Assembly: GCA_028565635.1 (NCBI GenBank)
Contig: JAOXYB010038795.1
Coordinates: 1 to 13,339 of the forward strand
DNA from: Phoronis ovalis
Lineage: Eukaryota; Phoronida; Phoronidae
Reading direction: 5' to 3'
Length of the DNA: 13,339 bases
Shown: in pieces, positions 7,470 to 13,339 of the stretch
Numbering within the stretch: the first letter of the stretch is position 1
Layout: each line of letters starts with the position of its first letter
The notes under the pieces: model-generated
Databases searched by the model: none
Seen by the model: the letters and a program-made list of their open reading frames with translations, nothing else
What the model was told of the DNA's origin: nothing
Made by a program: the position numbers and the translations under genes

Positions 7470-7877
7470 CTGCTCTTCAAGCAGTCGTACGTGTAGGAGA
7501 ACTATTCACAAAACTGTCAATTGAATATCAGCAGAATTCGGAAAGTTTTCTCTGTTCTACTACAGGCTCTATTGCATTGTAAAATTTTCAAAGACCTTAA
7601 AAAGCAATGTTTAGACTACACAAAAAATTGCAATTAATACTGATTGTTCCATTTTCATATCCTTTAATTTTAAGTCCCGGCTACTTGCTAGAAAGTGTAA
7701 ATGCAAAGGTGTGTACCAGACACGCATTATACAAATAGCTAAGCTAAAGCTATTAGGAAATTAATATTTTTAGAAAAGCAATTTCGTCTTAATGTGTAAA
7801 TTAACATTTGCATGTACTGATCGAAGTAAAAACCGAATGATATTTTTTGAAGTTAGATGGGTGTCAATAGTTTTAAT
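7470..7877. other. Rest of the copy-B intron region; no gene seen
   Basis: The sequence is AT-rich, without a domain-bearing frame. The equivalent of the copy-A exon start (NFIKSQWCIYE, TIR box 3) should lie just before 7878 but is not recognisable, so the first part of the last exon and its acceptor have been lost or replaced. Weak similarity may begin about 7848. Confidence 0.4.
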
Positions 7878-8069
7878 CGAAGTAGGCTTATTATTGTGTT
7901 GCGGGAAAACATTTCAGAAAACATTTTACGAAACGCTCCTCGAACTTTGCAGAATTTATTGAAAGTCAACTTGAACTTGGAGTGGACAGGTGATCCCATT
8001 GGATAAGAAGCATTCTGGGATAAACTGAGAGAAAGACTAGAAAGTGAACCCCCATTACAGATTCCATAA
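7878..8069 (+). pseudogene. TLR copy B, last exon (TIR C-terminus) with a nonsense codon
   Basis: This 192-bp stretch aligns with 3406-3597 of copy A without a gap, at roughly four fifths identity by hand (about 36 differences). It reads RSRLIIVLRENISENIL, APRTLQNLLKVN, LEWTGDP, then TAA at 8004-8006 where copy A has CAA. It goes on in the same frame with EAFWDKLRERLESEP and ends in TAA at 8067-8069. The frame is preserved although the rest of copy B is badly broken. Box 3 is missing upstream. A minus-strand frame over the same bases is a shadow. Confidence 0.88.
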
Positions 8070-8430
8070 AACAAAGCCAACATTAATTGTCGAAACATGC
8101 ACGTCTAAAAACATGTAATCAATAAAGAAATAAAGTAAATACCGCCTCTGATGGTAGAAAAGAAATTGTCTAAGTAAAATATTAGGTGCAGTTGTTGTCA
8201 TTTGTTTGTACGGTTCAATGCAAAATATATTTAATACCCTGTTATGATAATCCGGAACTTTAGATTATGACATTATTAATTTCCCCTGCCAGATGTCGCT
8301 GTATGCAGACGCAGTGTTAAACGTATTTATGAAAGATGATGATGTTTTTGAGAAGTTCCTATTATTAATTTTTGAAATATCTGCATGTCGCTATTGTTCC
8401 TGATGTGTTACAATTAATAATATGATTTCA

Positions 8431-8482
8431 TGCAAAGCATACAGATGCTGATGACGTGCAAAGCATACAGATGCTGATGACG
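8431..8482. repeat. Perfect 26-bp tandem duplication
   Basis: Two identical 26-bp units (8431-8456 and 8457-8482) start TGCAAAGCATACAG and end GCTGATGACG. Perfect identity implies a recent event or an assembly artefact. Confidence 0.93.
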
Positions 8483-9571
8483 CGGGGGATTCACATTTGT
8501 CACATGCATAGCATTCGCTTTCAGTTTCACTACTTACCAATCCACTTTTCACTTTCGATCCGAGTTAAAAGTATTTACTACTACAGTAAGCATCCGAGCG
8601 TAAATGCATGTTGTAACATTTGAATAAATAAAACTGCAAATGTGTTGGTAGGGTTTGTTGTTTCTGACTGAATTAACGTGAAGTTATTTTAAATTTAACT
8701 TAATGCGCAGTAGTTGCTGTCAGTTTTTACTTCATTATAGTTTTTCAAGGTACCATTTTCTTGTTAGTGGTGGTGAATATCTCCTGGTTTCATTGAATTC
8801 ATGGGAACACGCACATTTTGTAACTTTAAATTGTCGCACGTTTTCATCAGAACGTGTTCATATCTGCTGACTGAGGTTACACTCTGTTTTGTTATGTCTT
8901 TACCAATATTTTTTGTTTTTACATTGTATTCATATATAATTAGTTTGGAAGTACAAAGTTGGTAAATGCTAGCTGTAGAAAAGCATATTTTTTTGATATC
9001 ATTAAAAAAAACTATCGGATTCAAACCATTTGCTTTGCACGATATTTCCGACAGTTATTTGATACATTCTTAATTTATCCCTCTTTAATATAATCGTATA
9101 CATTCACAGGATGATCGTTTATTCTAAAAATGAAAGTAGTATCAAAAATATTAAACATCAGGGATAGATAAAACTGAACATTTACAAGCAAGTTACTAGT
9201 TAGCAGTTTACAAATATATCCCAATTAACAGTTAAGCAATTTTGCAGCAGCGTAACACGCGTTTATATTGCCGATCCGTAAGGATAATCAAACAATGAGA
9301 AGACAGTTAACACTACAACGTGTTTGTGTAAGTTAAGTGATAAATTCAAGCAAACTGTGAATTTTGTCATTTCTTAAAGCCGTACGGAGTCTCAATTAAA
9401 GATCTTTTCAGAAATATTTGTCCATGCATTTGAATGCATGCATGCATGATGGAGCGTGTTTTCTGCCAGGAAACGAGTTGAAATCAATGAAACATTGGAC
9501 AATATTAACTTGACCACAAATTCAAGTATTATTGATAACGATAACTTGCCTGTAGGGACATCTTCATAAAC

Positions 9572-9587
9572 GGCCCGGCTCCGGGCC
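9572..9587. other. GC-rich perfect hairpin
   Basis: GGCCCGG, a CT loop, then CCGGGCC form a perfect 7-bp palindrome inside AT-rich DNA, with another GGCC just after. No T-run or known regulatory context is present. Confidence 0.4.
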
Positions 9588-9831
9588 TGGCCAATCAAAG
9601 ATTGCCCTTTAATATCTGTGATAATATGGCGTTGATCGCATCGAGTTTCAGATCACAGGTTTTAAACAACGATTCACTAAATATTCTTATTTGACATTAA
9701 AATCGAATCAGGCATTATAAGCGTAAAATTAATCAACACAGTAAAGTCATTATAACTTTTAAAAGCTACAATTAGTTTTTATATAATTAAATACAAAAAG
9801 TACAATAGCAGTATTCTTTGATGGACAATAT

Positions 9832-9916
9832 CCTATAGAATGTAGCAGCCTATAGAATGTAGCAGCCTATTGAATGTAGCAGCCTATAGAATGTAGCAGC
9901 CTATTGAATGTAGCAG
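9832..9916. repeat. 17-bp minisatellite, five copies
   Basis: Units CCTATAGAATGTAGCAG or CCTATTGAATGTAGCAG start at 9832, 9849, 9866, 9883 and 9900. The variable base runs A, A, T, A, T, which suggests that a 34-bp two-unit block was copied. The array ends 13 bp before the 5' LTR. Confidence 0.95.
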
Positions 9917-9929
9917 CCATTCTAAGTAT

Positions 9930-10333
9930 TGTTATCTGGTACCCATAGTTTTAGTTGATAAACAAAAGGTTAACGGACACATTTACTCAAGACTAATTGT
10001 ACTCACGAGATCATTAGTCTGTTATCACTGGACCTTGGTAAATCTTGCGCAATCAGAGGAACGTGCTTAAGCTAATTAACTGAGCATTATGTCCAGGGAA
10101 ACTACATGCTGGACTTCCAAAACTAATTAAAATGATCGTTATTATCTGAGGGGCGATCTGGCCAGTACACCTCACGGACACTTGAAAACCTTGAAACTGG
10201 TTTAAGCTATCTCACCTGATGTGCAAGGGTCAATTTCACGAAAATATATAAACTTTATATTTAATTAAATAAATCAGTCTGAATTGCAATCTTACAACCT
10301 GTGTTGTGTTTTAGTTAATTCTACAGCATAACA
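9930..10333 (+). repeat. 5' long terminal repeat (404 bp)
   Basis: The ends form the expected short inverted repeat, TGTTAT at 9930-9935 and ATAACA at 10328-10333. Inside are a TATA box (TATATAAA, 10245-10252), AATAAA (10268-10273) and a GT-rich stretch (TGTGTTGTGTTTTAG, about 10300), the usual promoter and polyadenylation signals of an LTR. Gag begins about 100 bp after it. The boundaries rest on these signals, because only the first bases of the 3' LTR are available for comparison. Confidence 0.75.
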
Positions 10334-10343
10334 TATTGCCAAT

Positions 10344-10360
10344 TGGTGGAGAATCAAGTC
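10344..10360 (+). promoter_or_regulatory. Candidate tRNA primer-binding site
   Basis: TGGTGGAGAATCAAG starts with the obligatory TGG (pairing with a tRNA CCA end), 10 bp after the LTR end. I cannot assign the tRNA without comparing tRNA 3' ends. Confidence 0.4.
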
Positions 10361-10439
10361 GATCTCTGAACAAAACACTCAAGAAGGTATAAAACTTTAT
10401 TATAATATTGTGTTTTCAATATTGATTAATTGTTCGTTT

Positions 10440-11538
10440 ATGCCTGTAGTGACCAGAGCCGGCCGCCAAAGAAGAATCATGTCTCAGGGACAACAAACCG
10501 ACCAAATTGAAGGAGACCAGCAGCAACCACCTCCACAGCCGCAGACTACGAGCGTCACTGCAATGTCCACAGATCTTCATCCCGAAACGTTTAACGGTAA
10601 ACATAAAGATCCAGCAATTTGGTTCACGACTTTTGAACATTACTGTATTTTTCGTGGACTTGAAGGAGCAAAACAATGTGCTGCCTTTTCATTGTTGGTC
10701 CGCGATTCGGCAAAGGTATGGTATTCGACCCTCCCCGCCGCAGTCATTTAAGATTTTTCCCAACTCCGAGCAGCTTTTAAAACACGATATGTTCAATGTC
10801 GTCTTGACTTTTCATACCCTGAAATGCAAACTTTGTGCACAATGACTCAAAATCAGAATGAAGATTACTGCTCATACCTATAGAACGTATTCGTAGTCAA
10901 GCAGCCCGTACCGAATCCGACCTTAAGCTAGCCTATCAAGCTGCTCTGGGCGGGATGAAACCCGAAATCTAAAAGAATTCAAAGATTTGGAATCCGCCAC
11001 CAGCCTGGTTGAAGGCGCCTATCCACGTATAAATCTTCTGTTACTACTAATCGAACCTCTAACCTTAGTTTTTCAGATGAAGCTAGTAGACCTCAAAGAA
11101 GACACACAAGTTAGAGTACACCAACACAGTGCAATCATTGTGGTAAGTTTCATGATTTTTCTGTCAACAACAATTTTGTTTCCCCGCCTCCCGTTTAGTT
11201 TAATGCTATAATTGCAATCGTGAGGGTCATGTCGCCCGGGACTGTCGTCAAATGAGACGCCCAAACCCGCCCCCTCAATGCAACGGTCTAATTAACCAAA
11301 CCCCTTTTTCGGACCTCAGATTAACGTTCCACACAACCCCCAACAAAATTTTTATCCTAAACCACGCCAACAAAATTATTCTAACCCCCGTTTTAATAAT
11401 TTTCAAACTCGCCAAAATTATTCTTCGAATGGCCCACGTTTTAATAATTTTCAACCTCGCCAGAATTATTCTTCCAACGCCCCACGTTTTAATAATTTTC
11501 CAACTCGCTCTGGAAATGTTCGTCACCAATGACGACCC
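10440..11538 (+). pseudogene. gag of LTR retroelement (multiply broken)
   Basis: The likely start is ATG 10440 (MPVVTRAG), followed by a Q/P-rich stretch and then the capsid-like core with FNGKHKDPAIWFTTFEHY and AKVWYSTLP, typical of Ty3/Gypsy Gag. TAA at 10749-10751 interrupts the frame, and the same frame goes on (DFSQLRAAFKTRY) to TAG 10881. The following part lies in another frame (RIRSQAARTESDL) up to TAA 10970, then a third (SATSLVEGAYPRI). Two zinc knuckles follow. The first is damaged (CNHCGKFHD at about 11130, its last Cys in a different frame). The second is complete, CYNCNREGHVARDC, at 11204-11245. The C-terminus is a Q/N-rich repeat region. At least three frame changes and four stops make it a pseudogene. 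Gag would form the particle core and bind the RNA. Confidence 0.85.
11386..11516 (+). repeat. 48-bp in-frame coding repeat at the Gag C-terminus (x 2.7)
   Basis: Units start at 11386, 11434 and 11482. Each encodes PRFNNFQTRQNYSSN with small changes (T/P, G/A); the third diverges after FNNF. The repeat keeps the reading frame of the protease downstream. The longer open frame over this region (11252-11641) is a shadow frame rich in isoleucine. Confidence 0.85.
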
Positions 11539-11625
11539 TCAATCAACAACCGTGCACCCTCTTTTAACGTTTCCTCATATAATTCCCGTATCCAGTATCA
11601 CTAAAAAAAAACACATACACACAGT

Positions 11626-12105
11626 ATGTTTGATGTTCTAGCCCTTGTAGATACCGGCTCAAATCACGCTACAATTTCTGAAAAAAAATTACAAGTAGTT
11701 CCTACATTGAATAAAAGTGAGAACACTTTTTATGGCATAAATGGTAGATGCAACACACTAGGTTCCATAATTCTCCCCGTGTCTTTTGGCAATTCTTATA
11801 CAACAAATATAGAATTTTACGTATTTCCAAATTTAGCTATAAACGTAATTCTAGGCTACAAGTTTTTAAAATCTCATAATGTATTTTTGGATGTTGCAGA
11901 TGACAAATTCACGATTAATTCCCCTGTCCATCTTGATTTGCCCCTAATACATTGGAATAAACTTGACGTAGTTCATTGTGCTAGTCATACAACCCTACCC
12001 CCACAAAGTGAAAGGGTATTTCAAATTAGATTTCCTAGAAATTGTTCGAAAGATGTTTCCTATTTGTACGAACCCTTTACCCCAAATTTTTGCTATATCC
12101 GATGA
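11626..12105 (+). pseudogene. Retroelement aspartic protease (pro), truncated before reverse transcriptase
   Basis: The active-site motif LVDTGSNHATIS lies near the start (about 11644-11679), and the second hallmark VILGYKFLKSHNV at about 11848-11886. Together they are the retropepsin fold that cleaves Gag and Pol, acting as a dimer. The frame is continuous with the Gag Q/N-rich tail upstream except for TGA 11530-11532 and TAA 11602-11604, so the ATG at 11626 need not be a true start. After the protease the frame runs about 70 more residues, which would be the linker towards reverse transcriptase, and then meets envelope-like sequence in another frame near 12085-12092. The catalytic domain itself is undamaged, but no functional polyprotein can be made. 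Confidence 0.88.
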
Positions 12106-12325
12106 TAAACGATATTATTACACTTTGACTACTAAACAAAGTCTAAACAATGGATAAAATGTACCGGCCTTGACATAAAATGGTGCCCGAACGCAATCGC
12201 AGTCACTCCCGTTTCCAAACATTCTTGCGTATCTGACTTATTTGCGTATCTGACCTGACGTCCATCAAACAAATTTGTAAATTCCAATATCAAATCTCTC
12301 CTTCCTAGATCCTTCCTTCACGGAA
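12085..12325 (+). pseudogene. Envelope-like gene, upstream broken part, joined to pro by a deletion
   Basis: Just after the protease linker a different frame starts, showing a YYYTLT stretch (about 12113-12130) and later, in a further frame, WIKC and KWCPNA with spaced cysteines. This suits the ectodomain of an invertebrate retroelement envelope protein. Stops and shifts occur at several points up to the longer open part at 12326. All of reverse transcriptase, RNase H and integrase and the envelope N-terminus are missing. Assignment rests on context and cysteine pattern, without an alignment. Confidence 0.5.
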
Positions 12326-12982
12326 TTGACCCCTAATCATTTTCTAATATACAATATGTCTAAATTTAACTTACAATGTCCCCACAAATCTATTGTCGAA
12401 CCAGGCTGCAACGTTTGCATTATTACAATCCCTTGTCAGTGTAGCTTCTCCGATGAAAATTACTATTTACCAAACCAACCAAAAGGATGCTCCGGCCAAC
12501 ATTCCTTTCAGAAACCCAATTCCGTTAATTTAGCAGTTTTGCAAACATTTCTTACAGATGATTCTTGGAAACATCTTTTGGCAGATTCACTATTCAAATG
12601 TCCACCTGAAGAAACCTTACCCTCCTTTAATTTTACGTTGCCTACTAATCTTGACACTTCAAAAGCCGTAGCCTTAGATTCCATGCCCAACTTATTAAAT
12701 TCCGATGCTGATTCTGTTTACGATGATGATTATGCAGATTATTATGATAACACAGATTTTGACCCATGGCTGGCTGGGCGAGTCATCTGCACTTACTTAC
12801 ATCACTTTGTTCATATCTTTGCTTTCCCTAGCCGGTTGTATTTACCTATTTATGCCTTACGTGCCTTAAAATTGGTTCTCAAACCCGACAGTCACACTCC
12901 ACCAAGAAGTGCTGACCCGATTCCCCAAGCAACCCAGGAGTCCACCCGCATTCCCCAACCCTTGGGCGTATTGTCCAATTAA
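12326..12982 (+). pseudogene. Envelope-like glycoprotein, C-terminal part with frame-shifted membrane segment
   Basis: The open frame begins with a cysteine-dense patch (a Cys after NLQ, GC--C, then IPC-C and a later GC), a pattern I associate with insect and mollusc retroelement envelopes. It continues with a helix-prone region (VNLAVLQTFL), an acidic D/Y-rich stretch (about 12713-12765) and WLAG. Beyond about 12775 the frame is no longer the ancestral one. One frame over, 12780-12850 encodes about 24 strongly hydrophobic residues, the expected membrane anchor, before TAA near 12867. The 3' tail of the open frame is therefore a shadow. No intact signal peptide or cleavage site is visible. 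The protein would have mediated entry in an ancestral virus-like element; this copy cannot. It could be another Cys-rich membrane protein, but its position between pro and the polypurine tract favours envelope. Confidence 0.6.
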
Positions 12983-13045
12983 TCCTTAATCCGGTAGAAG
13001 CCTTAATGCAGGTTCCTATTACGCCACAACTGCAAATTTGTTGAT

Positions 13046-13056
13046 AAGAGGAATCA
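13046..13056 (+). promoter_or_regulatory. Candidate polypurine tract
   Basis: AAGAGGAATCA lies immediately before the TGTTAT that opens the 3' LTR. It is short but at the required place for plus-strand priming. Confidence 0.5.
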
Positions 13057-13339
13057 TGTTATCTTATCCATGGTTGTTGATTTAAATGCTGCCATGTTGT
13101 GTATGTGTTCTTATTACTGACAGGTCTCGGTACCTTTAGCTTTATTCACGATATACTTATTACGAAGCTTGGATATGTGCTTCTTTTGTTTATTCAGTTT
13201 ATGTACGACCCCAATGGTCAAAACTCAATTGTCATGTAATTTCATAATATCTCGTTGTCTATGATGATATTTTAAAATGACCTTGACAAGTAGGTCAAAT
13301 GCTGATACGAATCTTCGACATTTTTTACCGCGCGTAAAA
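13057..13339 (+). repeat. Start of the 3' LTR (diverged, runs off the window)
   Basis: TGTTATCT and the next 20 or so bases resemble the 5' LTR head at 9930 (with TA-CCAT-GTT and GTTGAT shared). Similarity then fades and the rest does not align by eye. A full LTR would end near 13460, outside the window. Either the two LTRs are strongly diverged or recombined, or foreign sequence follows a truncated LTR. Confidence 0.45.
13278..13297. promoter_or_regulatory. Everted AGGTCA repeat (nuclear-receptor half-site-like)
   Basis: TGACCT, an 8-base spacer, then AGGTCA. The left half on the minus strand is also an extended TCAAGGTCA half-site. As DNA pattern it is exact, but TGACCTTGAC-rich repeats are, to my memory, abundant in bivalve genomes, so it may be a repeat fragment rather than a working element. 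Confidence 0.3.

Larger units (their letters stand above)
8070..9831. other. Intergenic, AT-rich; 3' flank of TLR copy B then unassigned sequence
   Basis: AATAAA at 8121-8126 could be the old polyadenylation signal of copy B. 8288-8301 repeats the 3' flank motif seen at 4572-4585 after copy A. Further on I see only a 26-bp perfect tandem pair (8431-8482), a short GCAT run (about 9429-9445) and a GC-rich hairpin (9572-9587). Short minus-strand frames at 8764-9024 and 9392-9598 carry no domain I recognise and are probably chance. Confidence 0.6.
9930..13339 (+). mobile_element. Decayed Ty3/Gypsy-type LTR retroelement with envelope-like gene, pol deleted
   Basis: The order is 5' LTR, leader with possible primer-binding site, gag with zinc knuckles, aspartic protease, envelope-like gene, polypurine tract and the beginning of a 3' LTR, which runs off the window. 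Gag-pro sequence style fits Ty3/Gypsy better than Copia or BEL, but without reverse transcriptase the clade cannot be decided. The whole reverse transcriptase, RNase H and integrase region is absent. Gag has several stops and frame changes, and the envelope-like gene is broken. The copy is non-autonomous and dead. An envelope-like gene means the ancestor may have been an errantivirus-like endogenous retrovirus of invertebrates. Confidence 0.85.

Noticed and set aside
7853-8098. 81-residue minus frame
   Set aside because: Opposite the copy-B last TIR exon, which aligns without gaps to copy A on the plus strand.
9832-9916. CRISPR-like array
   Set aside because: The 17-bp units are directly adjacent with no spacers, so it is a minisatellite.
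9930-10333. tRNA or other structured RNA gene in the region before gag
   Set aside because: Signals (TGTTAT/ATAACA ends, TATA box, AATAAA) fit an LTR; no cloverleaf or A/B box pair is seen.
11252-11641. 129-residue plus frame rich in isoleucine
   Set aside because: The Gag zinc knuckle and Q/N-rich repeats are read in other frames; this one translates the 48-bp repeat out of phase.

Overview
The window looks like AT-rich animal genomic DNA from an invertebrate, most likely a mollusc such as a bivalve. This is inferred from gene structure and repeat types, not from a database match. It has a spliceosomal intron, Toll-like receptor (TLR) genes in tandem, a decayed LINE, and a decayed Ty3/Gypsy-type LTR retroelement with an envelope-like gene. 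I see no bacterial operon, rRNA, tRNA or CRISPR array.

Layout. 1-300 is a GC-rich dispersed repeat. About 305-820 (minus strand) is a non-LTR retrotransposon reverse transcriptase relic. 905-3597 (plus) is TLR copy A: a duplicated 5' flank, leucine-rich repeats (LRRs), a cysteine-capped C-terminal LRR, one membrane helix and a TIR domain split by a 394-bp phase-2 intron (2939-3332). It lacks a signal peptide exon and N-terminal LRRs, and its LRR region has two one-base frameshifts in homopolymer runs. 3598-5170 is non-coding. 5171-8069 (plus) is TLR copy B, clearly a pseudogene. It has the same 5' flank, N-terminal LRRs missing from A, the membrane helix and the TIR exons, but it lacks most central LRRs and carries frameshifts, an insertion inside the TIR exon and a nonsense codon. 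Its intron contains a triplicated splice donor and a possible foldback/MITE element (6891-7469). 8070-9830 is non-coding, with a short perfect tandem repeat.

9930 to the end is an LTR retroelement. It has a 404-bp 5' LTR (TGTTAT...ATAACA), a possible primer-binding site, a broken gag with zinc knuckles and a 48-bp coding repeat, and an aspartic protease. The protease passes straight into a degraded envelope-like gene because the whole reverse transcriptase / RNase H / integrase region is missing. A polypurine tract and the first bases of a 3' LTR follow. A 17-bp minisatellite lies just upstream of the 5' LTR.

How it fits together: this looks like a fast-evolving innate-immunity receptor cluster, with tandem TLR duplicates decaying in complementary ways and mobile elements accumulating around and inside them. 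I found no convincing new biological system. The most informative points are the two complementary TLR relics with a shared TIR intron, and the pro-env deletion derivative of the LTR element.
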